Positions 6,809 to 15,188 of a stretch of 64,000 nucleotides of DNA are shown here, piece by piece. Every line of letters begins with the position of its first letter. Within the stretch, counting starts at the first letter, position 1. The notes under the pieces were generated by a model, which saw only the letters and a program-made list of their open reading frames with translations, was not told the DNA's origin and did no database searches. The DNA is from Murinocardiopsis flavida (GTDB lineage: Bacteria > Actinomycetota > Actinomycetes > Streptosporangiales > Streptosporangiaceae): positions 62,001 through 126,000 of the forward strand of contig NZ_PYGA01000015.1 of NCBI RefSeq assembly GCF_003014485.1, written 5' to 3'. The position numbers and the translations under genes were made by a program.

Positions 6809-8185
6809 TCAGGTGCCGGTGCGCGCCCGTGCTGCGGGGCGCTGCCAGATCTTGAGGATCCGCGCCAGGAGGTAGACCAGCGCGGCGGCGACGACCCCGC
6901 CGACTCCCAGGGCCCACGGCCCGTAGTTCACGGCGATCAGCGGCAGCATCGCTGTGAGCAGGCCGCCGCCGACGATCGGGCTGAAGAAGGGCGCGCGCAG
7001 CGCGTAGGAGCGGGCCGCGTCGGTCTTGAGGTCGGGGTCCGCCGACCGCAGCAGCATCAGTCCGACGGAGGCCACGGCCGTCTGCGACCCGAAACTGACG
7101 ATGGAGTGCTCGAACCACGCGTCGCGGAACAATCGCGGCCCCGCCCAGTAGAAGAAGCCGACCGCGATCACCGCGGCGACGGCGACGAGGATCGCGAGCG
7201 GGACGATGTTGTCCACCACCACCGGGACCGTGATCGAGGCGACCGCGGAGACGACGAGCAGGTCGAGGGCGACACCCTGGATGGCGCGCAGGCTGCCGGG
7301 GTCGACCGCGTCCCCCAGCCGGGTCCGCGCGATGGCCGCCTGCACGATGGCGCCGCCGATCATCGCCATGGGGAACAGCGGCATGCCCGGCACGACCAGG
7401 CCGAGGAGGTACTGGAACACCCAGCCGATGAGGACCGCCGCGGCGATCAGCGCCCCGTGGAACGCCAACCCGTCCACCAGGTCCTTGTTCAGCGTGACGT
7501 TCCCGAGTACGGGCCGGGACCCCGCGGGCAGCACCTCGGGGGCATAGCCGCCACCGTCGCCGCCACCGGTCGGGGTGCTGAGGTCGCCGCGGCGGGCGGC
7601 GACGTTGATCAGCACCATCCCCACCACGATCCCGAAGATCAGCCCGGCCGTTGCACTGGCAAGGGCGAGCGCGCCGCCGTCGGCCCAACCCAGCTCGGTG
7701 TAGACCGGTCCCATGCCGGCGGCGGTGCCGTGCCCGCCCGGCCAGCCCACCTCGATGATGGTGCCGAACATCGCGCCGACGTCCCAGAACGGCATCAGCA
7801 GCGCCGCGCAGACCAGCATGGGGACCCCGATCATCAGGAAGTCGCTCATGTAGCCGAACAGGAGCTGCGGCGCGATCAGGTGGTAACTGGTGCGCGGGTT
7901 GGGGATGCGCATCCCGATGAGCATCGGAGCGAACACGATGGTGATCAGCACCCCCGGCAGCCCGGCCCATGTGGTGATCATGCTCTCGGGGAACAGTCCG
8001 GCCCCGTACGGCCCGAGGGCCGCGCCGAGGACCCCGCCGATGAGAGCGGCCGGGATGAAGAGCCTCCGCAGCGGGGCGATCAGCAGCCGCAGTACGACCC
8101 CCGCGAGCACGAGGAGGCCGAGGACGGTGCAGGCGAAGAGGAGGGTGTTGACGGCATCGCCGCTGACTTCGTCTGTCGGGAACAT
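6809..8185 (-). CDS. gltS: Sodium/glutamate symporter (GltS family)
   Basis: GltS proteins import glutamate with sodium ions through the cytoplasmic membrane. The 458 residues contain about ten to twelve hydrophobic segments arranged as two halves. Family stretches are visible, including RRLFIPAALIGGVLGAALG near the N-terminus and GWPGGHGTAAGMGPVY in the first re-entrant loop. The corresponding second-half stretch is VSFGSQTAVASVGLMLLRS. The ATG at 8185 is preferred to that at 8203 because an AGGAG site lies just upstream of it. The next gene upstream on this strand encodes a FAD-dependent amino-acid or amine oxidase, and a divergent RpiR regulator follows. The three look like one uptake and catabolism unit for glutamate or a related amine. 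Confidence 0.88.
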   Translation of the reverse strand: MFPTDEVSGDAVNTLLFACTVLGLLVLAGVVLRLLIAPLRRLFIPAALIGGVLGAALGPYGAGLFPESMITTWAGLPGVLITIVFAPMLIGMRIPNPRTSYHLIAPQLLFGYMSDFLMIGVPMLVCAALLMPFWDVGAMFGTIIEVGWPGGHGTAAGMGPVYTELGWADGGALALASATAGLIFGIVVGMVLINVAARRGDLSTPTGGGDGGGYAPEVLPAGSRPVLGNVTLNKDLVDGLAFHGALIAAAVLIGWVFQYLLGLVVPGMPLFPMAMIGGAIVQAAIARTRLGDAVDPGSLRAIQGVALDLLVVSAVASITVPVVVDNIVPLAILVAVAAVIAVGFFYWAGPRLFRDAWFEHSIVSFGSQTAVASVGLMLLRSADPDLKTDAARSYALRAPFFSPIVGGGLLTAMLPLIAVNYGPWALGVGGVVAAALVYLLARILKIWQRPAARARTGT

Positions 8186-8278
8186 GCTGCTCCTTGTGAG
8201 CAAGGACCGGTGCGGGTGCGGCGGATCCCCATGGGGTTCCGCACGCTGTTCCGCTCGGCCGGACCGCGGGGCGGCCGG

Positions 8279-9412
8279 TCAGAACCTGTCGAATGAGAAC
8301 GGGGCGAGGCTGTCCGGGCGCGCGCCGGTGCGCGCCCAGAACGTGAGGGCTTCGGCGACCGCGGGCGCGATGGCGAAGCCGTGTCCGGTCCACCCGGTGC
8401 CCACCAGGGCGTTCTCGGTGCCGGGGATGCGGTCGATGATCGGGATCTCGTCGGCGCTGCACGACTCCGGCTGGGAGGTCTCGGCGATGTCGAGTCGGGC
8501 GTCGGCGAGCCCGGCGTACACCTCGGCCGCGGCGCGCAGGTTGCCCTGCACGTTCGCCTCGATGGGCTCCCCCCGTCCGAGGTCGGCGTTCCAGCGGCCG
8601 CGCCATCCGCCGCTCACCATGACGCCGCCGTCGGGAAGGGCCTTCAATGACAGCGAGCGGTGGTCGTGCCCGATGAGATGTGACATGGGCGGCGCGGCCT
8701 TGGGGGTCACCCGCAGCGCCTGCGGCAGGATGCGCCAGACCGGCAGGTGCACGTCGAACTGGTCGCGGAGCAGGTCGACCGCTCCGGTGTTGTTCAGCAC
8801 CAGCAGCGCCTGCCCGATCTCGTAGCGCTGCCCCTGCGCCGTGCGGACGGCGGTGGCCCTGCCCTCGGAGCGCTCGACGGCGGTGACGGCGCTGTGCTCT
8901 TTGACGGTGGCGCCCCGCGCCTCGGCGGCGGCAGCGTACGCCCTGGTGGTGGCGGTGTGGTCGGCGCTTCCGTCGAGCGGGCAGTACAGCGCTGCGCGTA
9001 CCTCCGGGCCGACGCCGGGTTCGAGGGCGAGGACCCTGTCGCGCCCCAGGACCTCGGTCGGCACGCCGAGGCCCCGTTGCACCGCCGCTTGGGCGTCGGC
9101 GGCGACGAGCCCGCCTTTGGTGCCGGTGGTCTCCTGCTCGATGAGGGACATGCCGCCGGTTCGCTCGTATCCGGTCTCGGCGCCCAACTGGTCGGCGAGC
9201 GTCGGCCAGATGCGGTACGCCGCCCGCATCAGGGGCATTTCACGCAGGTCGCGCCGGTTGCCGCGGACGCCGCGCCGGCCGAAGCCGCCGGAGGCCCCTG
9301 AGGCGATCTCGCCGGCTTCGAGGAGGAGGACGTCCTCCCCCGCTGCGGCGAGCAGCCACGCGGCGGCGCATCCGTTGATGCCACCGCCGATAATCACGAA
9401 CTGGTGCTTCAT
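8279..9412 (-). CDS. FAD-dependent oxidoreductase of the DadA/sarcosine-oxidase (DAO) family
   Basis: The enzyme should oxidise the C-N bond of an amino acid or secondary amine, with FAD as cofactor. The N-terminus has a dinucleotide fold FVIIGGGINGCAAAWLLA at residues 4-21, then the acidic LLLEAG strand that binds ribose, and the SGASGGFGRRG loop. The C-terminal GTGWTGHGFAIAP stretch is typical of DAO-family flavin sites. The ATG at 9412 is used, with an AAGGA nine bases upstream; the longer reading from 9445 adds an unrelated tail. It lies 93 bases upstream of gltS, so it probably shares its transcript. A divergent RpiR-type regulator starts 76 bases away and an inverted repeat lies between them. 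Confidence 0.87.
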   Translation of the reverse strand: MKHQFVIIGGGINGCAAAWLLAAAGEDVLLLEAGEIASGASGGFGRRGVRGNRRDLREMPLMRAAYRIWPTLADQLGAETGYERTGGMSLIEQETTGTKGGLVAADAQAAVQRGLGVPTEVLGRDRVLALEPGVGPEVRAALYCPLDGSADHTATTRAYAAAAEARGATVKEHSAVTAVERSEGRATAVRTAQGQRYEIGQALLVLNNTGAVDLLRDQFDVHLPVWRILPQALRVTPKAAPPMSHLIGHDHRSLSLKALPDGGVMVSGGWRGRWNADLGRGEPIEANVQGNLRAAAEVYAGLADARLDIAETSQPESCSADEIPIIDRIPGTENALVGTGWTGHGFAIAPAVAEALTFWARTGARPDSLAPFSFDRF

Positions 9413-9457
9413 TCGAACTGGTCCTTGCTGTGTGGTCGGCCTCACAGGGGACAGTAG

Positions 9458-9474
9458 TATTCACTACATGAATA
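9458..9474. promoter_or_regulatory. Inverted repeat TATTCA-N5-TGAATA, probable RpiR operator
   Basis: The perfect six-base arms at 9458-9463 and 9469-9474 sit midway in the 75-base divergent region between the oxidase and the RpiR regulator. A second, overlapping pair GTAGT-N4-ACTAC spans 9454-9467. The site is AT-rich in a region of about 70 percent GC, and it is placed to control both promoters. Confidence 0.55.
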
Positions 9475-9487
9475 GGTCAATAACGAA

Positions 9488-10387
9488 ATGAAAGCTTCAC
9501 AACCGGAGAGCGGCGGTTTCCGCGACCGGGTGACGGCGCGGATCGACACCCTGTCCCCGCGCGAGCGCGCCGTCACCGACTTCCTGCTCAACCGCCCCGC
9601 CGAGGCCGTCACGGCCTCGGCGGCCGAACTCGCTTCGCTCACCGGGACCAGTGACGCCACCGTCGTCCGCACGGCCCGCTCACTCGGCTACAGCGGGCTC
9701 CGCGAACTCAAGCGCTCCGTCCTCGCCATGCTCACGGCGCGCCGCGACCCCGCCGTCGTCCTCGACCAGCGGCTCGAACGCCTCGGCGGGACGCGCGTAT
9801 TCGACCAGGTCCTCGCCGACAGCGTCGACCTGCTGCACCGACTGCCCGCCGTCCTCGACCCCCAGGAGTTCGACACGGCCGTCCGGCTGGTCGAGGACGC
9901 CGGTCGGACCGTCGCCTACGGCATCGGCCCCGCGTCAGCGACCGCCCGCTACTTCGCCTTGGAACTCGGCCGGATGGGCCGCCGGTGCACACCCCTGGAG
10001 GCGACCGGCTTCCGCCTCGCCGACGACCTCCTCGGCATGGGCGACGACGACGCCGTCGTGGTCTTCGCCCCGCTGCGGCTCTTCCGCGAGATCGACGCCG
10101 TGCTGTCGCGCGCGGCCGAGATCGGCGCCCCCGTCGTCGTCGTCACCGAGGCCATCGAGTCAGCCGTACGCGACCGCGTCGCCGCCGTCCTGAGCACACC
10201 GCCGTCCACCTCCGGCGCAGCGAGCGGGAACTTCGCGGGCTGGCTGGTCGCCCACGCCCTGGCCATGGAACTCGCGGCCCGCGACCGCAGCGGCTCCGTC
10301 GCCGCCCACCAGCGCCTCAACCGGCTCAGGCGCGAGATCAGCGGCACCGAGATCGACACAGAGGTCGTGGACGGAGGCGCGGGGTGA
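9488..10387 (+). CDS. MurR/RpiR family transcriptional regulator
   Basis: RpiR regulators combine an N-terminal helix-turn-helix domain with a C-terminal SIS (sugar isomerase) ligand domain. Here residues 1-80 hold the HTH_6 pattern, with LSPRERAVTDFLL and then ASLTGTSDATVVRTARSLGYSG. Residues 115-250 hold an SIS-like fold with VAYGIGPASATARYFALEL and DDAVVVFAP strands. Members near amino-acid or amino-sugar genes usually control those genes. This one is divergent from the oxidase-gltS pair and is likely to regulate it through the inverted repeat between them. The ATG at 9488 has no strong ribosome binding site. A T-tract hairpin follows the stop codon immediately. Confidence 0.88.
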   Translation: MKASQPESGGFRDRVTARIDTLSPRERAVTDFLLNRPAEAVTASAAELASLTGTSDATVVRTARSLGYSGLRELKRSVLAMLTARRDPAVVLDQRLERLGGTRVFDQVLADSVDLLHRLPAVLDPQEFDTAVRLVEDAGRTVAYGIGPASATARYFALELGRMGRRCTPLEATGFRLADDLLGMGDDDAVVVFAPLRLFREIDAVLSRAAEIGAPVVVVTEAIESAVRDRVAAVLSTPPSTSGAASGNFAGWLVAHALAMELAARDRSGSVAAHQRLNRLRREISGTEIDTEVVDGGAG

Positions 10388-10429
10388 CGGACGTGCGGAC
10401 GCTGCGCTTCGCGCCAGACGTCCGTTTTT
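10387..10429 (+). terminator. Intrinsic terminator after the RpiR gene
   Basis: Perfect eight-base arms ACGGACGT (10387-10394) and ACGTCCGT (10418-10425) enclose a GC-rich stem-loop and are followed by a run of T to 10429. It is one of the few hairpins in the window with a real T-tract. Confidence 0.75.
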
Positions 10430-10511
10430 ACCGTGATGTGACGCCCTAGGGAGAACCCTGCCGGTGCGGCCTGAGTCCCAACGGGGGGCGACCACCGTCT
10501 CTGGAGGACCG

Positions 10512-11939
10512 ATGCGCATCAGCACACTCACCGCCGCCGCGTGTACCGGCACGCTGCTCCTCAGCGCATGCGGCGCAGAGGACCCCGGCGACCGCCCAGC
10601 CGCCCGCACCTCGCCGGTCGCGACCCCGCCGGGCGAGGCCGCCCCCATCCCCGAGGGCAACGGCGGCGATCGCGCCGACGACGTCAACGGCGACGGATAC
10701 CCCGACCTCGTGTTCACCAGCGACTACAGTGCCGAGGCCGGGCAGGAGATGGAGCCGGCCGGCCACCTCGCCGTCGTCTACGGCGCCAAGAACGGGCTCG
10801 ACCCGGCCACCCGCACCGTGCTCCCCGCCACCGGGCTCGGATTCGGCCCGGCGGGCGACAGCGAGCGCCTGCGTCCCGCGGCCGCCGACCTCGACGGCGA
10901 CGGCTTCGCCGACATCCCCGCCCTCGAATCGGACAACGGGTTCGGCGCGGCCGAAGCCGACCCGCCTGAGGCCGCCGTCATCTGGGGCGGGCCCCGCGGC
11001 CCCGAACCCGACGCCGAACCGACCCCGATCGCAACGGGCGAGGGCCAACCGGTCGACCAGGCCCCCGCTGTGGGGGACTTCGACGGCGACGGCGCAGCGG
11101 ACCTGGCGGTCACCGGTACCGACAGCACCGGTACCGCGTCGTCGCTGCGGGTCCTTCGCGGACCGTTCGACCGCGACGGCACCCCTGCGGACACCGCCTC
11201 CATCGGGCTGCCGGAGGACGTGGAGCCCGGTTCCCTCCTCGCCGACGAGATCGACGGGGACCGCGCGACGAACCTGCTCGTCCAGCACATAAGCGACGGT
11301 GAACAGGCCGAGTCGACCCTGTACACCGGCGGCCCGGACGGGCTCAGCGGGCGGCCCGCCGCGACCCTCGCGGCGGGCAACATGGCCGCTTTCGGCGACT
11401 TCGACGGCGACGGGACGCGCGACATCGCCGTGGGCGACGACGGCACCCGCAACAACGAGCCCGGCTACGAGACCGAGGCGCCGGAGGTCCACCGCAAGCT
11501 CAACGTCTACTACGGCACAGAGGACGGGATCGAGGAGAAGCCGGAGGCGTCCACCCTCCCCGGTTCGAGCGACTCGGCGAGCTACGGGCTGCGCACCATG
11601 GTCGCGGGCGACTTCGACGGCGCCAAGGGCGACGAGCTCGCCGTCGGCAGGGACGCCCGCGGCGTCGAAGTCCTGACGGGGACGGAGGACGGGCTGCGGC
11701 GGAGCGCGGACTCCACGCCGTTGAAGCGGACCGGCCCCGCCAAGGGCCCCGAAGGCAAGGTGAACAAGGAGCACCGGCTGGCGCGCGCGTTCGCCGCCGG
11801 GGACTACGACGGCGACGGCACCGAGGAACTGGTCCTCGCCTACGACCCGAGCGTCACCCACGAGTCCCCGGTCCAGTGGTGGGTGACCGACGGCCGCAAC
11901 GACAAGTCCGCCTTCACCAGCGCCCCGTTCACCGAGTGA
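10512..11939 (+). CDS. FG-GAP/VCBS repeat lipoprotein
   Basis: The 475-residue product begins with a lipoprotein signal peptide. The charged start MRIS is followed by a hydrophobic run and the lipobox LLSAC with Cys at residue 18, so it should be anchored to the outer face of the membrane. The mature part has about seven FG-GAP-type repeats of the Asp-x-Asp-Gly-Asp-Gly form, for example DVNGDGYPD, DLDGDGFAD, DFDGDGAAD, DFDGDGTRD and DYDGDGTEE. Such repeats build an integrin-like beta-propeller that binds calcium. One repeat (EIDGDRATN) and one more (DFDGAKGDE) have lost acidic ligands. The ATG at 10512 has GGAGG five to six bases upstream. Its ligand is unknown. Confidence 0.9.
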   Translation: MRISTLTAAACTGTLLLSACGAEDPGDRPAARTSPVATPPGEAAPIPEGNGGDRADDVNGDGYPDLVFTSDYSAEAGQEMEPAGHLAVVYGAKNGLDPATRTVLPATGLGFGPAGDSERLRPAAADLDGDGFADIPALESDNGFGAAEADPPEAAVIWGGPRGPEPDAEPTPIATGEGQPVDQAPAVGDFDGDGAADLAVTGTDSTGTASSLRVLRGPFDRDGTPADTASIGLPEDVEPGSLLADEIDGDRATNLLVQHISDGEQAESTLYTGGPDGLSGRPAATLAAGNMAAFGDFDGDGTRDIAVGDDGTRNNEPGYETEAPEVHRKLNVYYGTEDGIEEKPEASTLPGSSDSASYGLRTMVAGDFDGAKGDELAVGRDARGVEVLTGTEDGLRRSADSTPLKRTGPAKGPEGKVNKEHRLARAFAAGDYDGDGTEELVLAYDPSVTHESPVQWWVTDGRNDKSAFTSAPFTE

Positions 11940-12183
11940 CCCCGCCCGGTCCCCCGGCCCGCATGCACGGCCGCCCGGTCGCGCACCCGGCCCCCGGCCC
12001 ACATGCACGCTCGGACCCACCCCCCATTCCGATCCGCCCTCCCGGCCCACTCCGGCAGAGCCGATTCGCCGATCAGAGTGCCGCTCGATCAGCGTGCCGC
12101 TATGCCGAATACGGCCTTTTCCCACCCGTCCCGCCGACCGTGTGGTGCTATTGACGGCATATCCAGCGGACGCGGAGGACCCG

Positions 12184-12933
12184 ATGCGCGACTCCGAGCA
12201 CAAGGACGGCGGCTCGTCGGGCGAGGCCGAACGCATGGCGGCGGTGCGCCGCTACGACATCCTCGACACCCCGCCGGACGGGTCCTACGACCGGGTCGCC
12301 GCACTGGTGGCGCGGACCTTCCAGGTGCCCATCGCGACGGTCACGATCGTGGACGAGGACCGGATCTGGTTCAAGGCCGCGCAGGGGCTGCCCGAGGGGG
12401 TCGTCGAGATCGGCCGCGACCCGGGGCTCTGCGCCTCCGCGATCCTCCAGGACGCGACCTACGTGGTCACCGACGCCCTGCGCGACTCACGGGCCCTCGC
12501 CAACCCCCTGGTCCGCGGCGAACTCGGCCTGCGCTTCTACGCCGCGGCACCCATCACCACGGCCGACGGCCACCGCCTCGGCACCGTCAACGCCATAGGC
12601 ACCGTCCCCCGCGAGGCCACCGAAGGAGAACGCGCCACCCTGCGGGACCTGGCCGCGATCGTCATGGACAACCTCGACCAGCGGTTGGCCGCGATGCGCA
12701 CCGTCCGGCTGGAACGCGAACTCCGCGAGAGCAAGGAAGCGAACCTGCACGCGGCCCTGAACTCGCGGGCGACCATCGACCAGGCCATCGGCATCATCAT
12801 GGCCCGGCGCCGGTGCTCCGCCGACGACGCCTTCGCCGTCCTGAGCCGCACCTCCCAGAACCGCAACACCAAACTCCGCGACATCGCCGCCGAAATCCTC
12901 ACCCAGACCACCACCCCGGGCCCCACCCCCTGA
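12184..12933 (+). CDS. GAF and ANTAR domain regulator
   Basis: The 249-residue protein is cytoplasmic and joins a sensory GAF domain (about residues 15-165) to an RNA-binding ANTAR domain (about 175-240). The GAF part begins with AAVRRYDILDTPPDGSYDRV, a common start for such two-domain proteins. In the ANTAR helix bundle the stretches LNSRATIDQAIGIIMAR and DAFAVLSRTSQNRNTKLRDIA match the family, with its conserved Ala, Gly and Ser/Asn positions. ANTAR proteins bind paired hairpins in nascent RNA and prevent termination. Its RNA targets are not evident here. The ATG at 12184 has GGAGG five bases upstream. Confidence 0.88.
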   Translation: MRDSEHKDGGSSGEAERMAAVRRYDILDTPPDGSYDRVAALVARTFQVPIATVTIVDEDRIWFKAAQGLPEGVVEIGRDPGLCASAILQDATYVVTDALRDSRALANPLVRGELGLRFYAAAPITTADGHRLGTVNAIGTVPREATEGERATLRDLAAIVMDNLDQRLAAMRTVRLERELRESKEANLHAALNSRATIDQAIGIIMARRRCSADDAFAVLSRTSQNRNTKLRDIAAEILTQTTTPGPTP

Positions 12934-13278
12934 CCCGACCGGACACGGCCCACCCCGCCCCCGGTCATCGGCCCGGACGCCAACGGCCACGTCCCCGTTG
13001 TCCAACTCCCAGATCTCCAAAGTCATCGTTGATTCTGCTCTTGTCGAGTTCCGCAGCCGTCTTACCGAGTCGCCGCAGATTCGGTCCATTGGGGGGTCTC
13101 CGTACGTTCAAGGAACGGGTTCCCGCGCGGGGCAGGCATCATGCGCTTGGCACGCTCGCGTGCGAGCACGGCGCACGCGCTTCGGCGCCGCCCTCACGCC
13201 CGAATTCCCCCGGGTGGGGGAAGGGGGTCCCCCTTGGGGGCGATCACCGGGGGCGGGGTGGTGGGGGAAGGTCGCGGT
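12934..13278. other. 345-base gene-free region with a GGGGG/CCCCC hairpin
   Basis: No coding sequence is convincing between the GAF-ANTAR gene and the next membrane protein. A stretch near 13010-13090 is poorer in GC and may be a decayed fragment. At 13221-13235 the arms AAGGGGG and CCCCCTT are separated by one T, which reads as palindromic DNA, but a one-base loop makes a stable RNA hairpin unlikely. The right end must hold the promoter of the gene at 13279. Confidence 0.5.
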
Positions 13279-13734
13279 ATGGACATCACACGTGCACTTG
13301 TCCGCGCCGCCGGGTGGACCGCGGCCGGGTACTGGCTGGTCTACACCGTGGGGAAGGTCTACATGGCGTCCCGCGGCGAGATCGGGATGCCGGGGCGGCC
13401 CGCGCCGCCCGAGGCGTACGCCGACATCGCCGACCCCGCGCTCGCACAGCTCGGCAACGCCGCGCTCGGCCTCGCGGCGGCCGGGCTCGCGCTCGCCGCC
13501 ATCCTGCCCGCCGCCCGCGGGATCCCCCGCCCCGTGCTGCTCGGCGCCCTCACGATCGGTGCGGTCTTCACCGTGCTCGGTCTCACCGCGACGCTCATGC
13601 ACAGCGCCCCGTGGCCCGAGACCGTCATCACCGCCATCGGCGCCTTCGCGTTCACAGCGGTCACCGTCGCCGCCTACCGGCGTGCCCCTGGCACCGCCAC
13701 CGCCGCTCCCCCGGCTGCGCGCGCTCCCGTGTGA
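13279..13734 (+). CDS. Small four-helix integral membrane protein
   Basis: The 151-residue protein has four hydrophobic segments at roughly 10-28, 55-78, 83-105 and 110-132. A Lys-Val-Tyr-Met-Ala-Ser-Arg-Gly-Glu loop lies between the first two, and an Ala/Pro tail ends the protein. I do not recognise a family. The ATG at 13279 is chosen because the hydrophobic region begins there and GGAAGG lies about seven bases upstream. Longer readings from 13141 would add a GC-driven basic tail without family support. It is followed after 86 bases by the nucleoside hydrolase gene on the same strand. Confidence 0.65.
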   Translation: MDITRALVRAAGWTAAGYWLVYTVGKVYMASRGEIGMPGRPAPPEAYADIADPALAQLGNAALGLAAAGLALAAILPAARGIPRPVLLGALTIGAVFTVLGLTATLMHSAPWPETVITAIGAFAFTAVTVAAYRRAPGTATAAPPAARAPV

Positions 13735-13820
13735 CGGTGGTGGCGGCTCCGGTGTGACGGCAGCATGGGGCGGGAACGCCCATTGGTCCCCGCCCCACCC
13801 CACCCCTCACTGGAGCACCG

Positions 13821-14798
13821 ATGCCCGTACCGCTCATCATCGACACCGACACCGCCCAGGACGACTGCGTCGCGCTGCTCGTCGGCCTGCTCGACGCAGA
13901 GGCCGACCTGCGCGCCGTGACCATGGTCGCCGGGAACGTCGGCTTCGACTACCAGGTCCGCAACGCCTTCCTCACGCTCAACGCCGCCGGTCGTCTCGGC
14001 ACGGTGCCGGTCCACCTCGGCTGCCGCCGGCCCATGGTCCGCCCGTGGGTGGGCGCCGAGGAGGTGCACGGCGACGGTGTCGGCGGGCTCGACATGGACA
14101 TGACCGGCTGCGAACCCGAGGCGGAGCACGCGGTCGACGCCCTGGTCCGGCTCGCGGCCGAGCGCCCCGGTGAGATCTCCGTCGTCGCGATCGGCCCGCT
14201 GACCAACATCGCCACAGCGGCGCTGAAGGACCCGGAGTTCGCCAACAACGTCAAGAAGCTGTACGTCATGGGCGGCTCCAACAACGGGCGCGGCAACATC
14301 ACCGCCGCCGCCGAGTTCAACTTCTTCGTGGACCCCGAGGCGGCGAAGGCCGTCTTCGCAGCGGGGTTCGACATCGTCGTCGTCCCATGGGACCCGGTGA
14401 CGTTGCGCCACGCCGTGTTCGGGCGGGAGCGGCTGGCGGAGATCGCCGCGATCGGCACGCCCTTGGCGGGCTTCTTCGACCGCGTGTGCGCCGCGACCCT
14501 GGAGTTCGACGAGAGTGTGGGGATCGCGGGGACGACGCACCCCGACTCGCTGACCGTCGCGCTGCTGCTGCACCCCGAACTGCTGGTCCGCAGCTCCGGC
14601 TACCACGTGGACGTCGAAACGGCGGGCACGCTCACCACCGGCTATGCGGCGATGTCGTGGGGCGTCCACGGGCTCGAACCCAACGCCGAGGTCGTCGAGG
14701 AGGTCGACGCCGAGGGTTTCGCCGCGCTGATCACGACGATGCTCGCCGCCCCAGCCGCCCCCGACCGGGCCTTCACCGGGGGCGCGCCGACCGGCTGA
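13821..14798 (+). CDS. Nucleoside hydrolase (inosine-uridine preferring family)
   Basis: The enzyme should cleave the N-glycosidic bond of ribonucleosides to give a free base and ribose for purine/pyrimidine salvage. Its N-terminus carries the calcium-binding signature DTDTAQDD at residues 8-15, equivalent to the DxDxxxDD of the family. Also seen are the VAIGPLTNIA stretch, VMGGSNNGRGN and the EFNFFVDPEAA segment, which holds the Asn/Glu/Asp ligands of the ribose pocket. The 325-residue length is normal. The ATG at 13821 follows a GGAG site. The downstream 390 bases contain tandem repeats and a strong hairpin rather than another gene on this strand. Confidence 0.92.
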   Translation: MPVPLIIDTDTAQDDCVALLVGLLDAEADLRAVTMVAGNVGFDYQVRNAFLTLNAAGRLGTVPVHLGCRRPMVRPWVGAEEVHGDGVGGLDMDMTGCEPEAEHAVDALVRLAAERPGEISVVAIGPLTNIATAALKDPEFANNVKKLYVMGGSNNGRGNITAAAEFNFFVDPEAAKAVFAAGFDIVVVPWDPVTLRHAVFGRERLAEIAAIGTPLAGFFDRVCAATLEFDESVGIAGTTHPDSLTVALLLHPELLVRSSGYHVDVETAGTLTTGYAAMSWGVHGLEPNAEVVEEVDAEGFAALITTMLAAPAAPDRAFTGGAPTG

Positions 14799-14880
14799 GA
14801 GCGCCGCGCGCCAAGGGCCGGGGACGCCGGTCCGGCGCGCGCCTTGTGCGCGACGGGATGCGCGTCGGCCGACGGCCGGA

Positions 14881-15000
14881 CCGGCTCCGGTGGATACCCC
14901 GACAACCGGTCCGGCTCCGACGCTTGCCCCGAAAGCCGGGCCGGCTCCGGTGGATACCCCGGCAGCCGGGCCGACTCCGGTGGAGCCCACGGCTTGCCGA
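14881..15000. repeat. 30-base tandem repeat, about four units
   Basis: Units start at 14881, 14911, 14941 and 14971. Units one and three are nearly identical over their full 30 bases, beginning CCGGCTCCGGTGGATACCCC; unit two is the most diverged and unit four is truncated by the hairpin that follows. The period is a multiple of three, so frames stay open on both strands and yield ten-residue Pro/Gly-rich repeats; there is no ribosome binding site to support translation. Confidence 0.75.
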
Positions 15001-15027
15001 GCGGCCGCCCGGCGAGCCGTGGGCTCC
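14982..15027. terminator. Bidirectional hairpin between convergent genes
   Basis: Perfect 13-base arms GGAGCCCACGGCT (14982-14994) and AGCCGTGGGCTCC (15015-15027) enclose a 20-base loop. There is no T-run, as is usual for terminators in high-GC actinomycetes. Its place between two convergent genes fits transcription termination in both directions. Confidence 0.6.
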
Positions 15028-15188
15028 CATCCGGCAAAGGGGGGCTTGGGCGGCGCGGCGGCGGTCCCGGGGTCCGCCCCGACCCCTCCCCGGACGGCGG
15101 GACGCCCCGCTCTCCGGGACTCCGCTGTCCGCCCAAGCCCCGTGGATCCCGAGAGCCCCTCAACCCGCGGGATCCGTCTGGGGGTGTG

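Larger units (their letters stand above)
14799..15188. other. 390-base convergent region made of tandem repeats and nested inverted repeats
   Basis: This gap lies between the ends of the nucleoside hydrolase (plus strand) and a secreted-protein gene (minus strand). It holds a 30-base tandem repeat at 14881-15000, a 13-bp hairpin at 14982-15027, and a longer-range 13-bp inverted repeat GGGGCTTGGGCGG at 15041-15053 with CCGCCCAAGCCCC at 15129-15141. A GGATCCC/GGGATCC pair lies near 15144-15175. Open frames run through it on several strands but look like repeat-driven artefacts. Confidence 0.6.

Noticed and set aside
11950-12015. Direct repeat CCCGGCCC-CATGCACG before the GAF-ANTAR gene
   Set aside because: The two copies are short, GC-driven and not placed near a start codon in a way that suggests a shared site.
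14881-15000. Possible short CRISPR array
   Set aside because: The units are directly adjacent with no spacers, differ from each other, and no cas gene is nearby; it is a tandem repeat.
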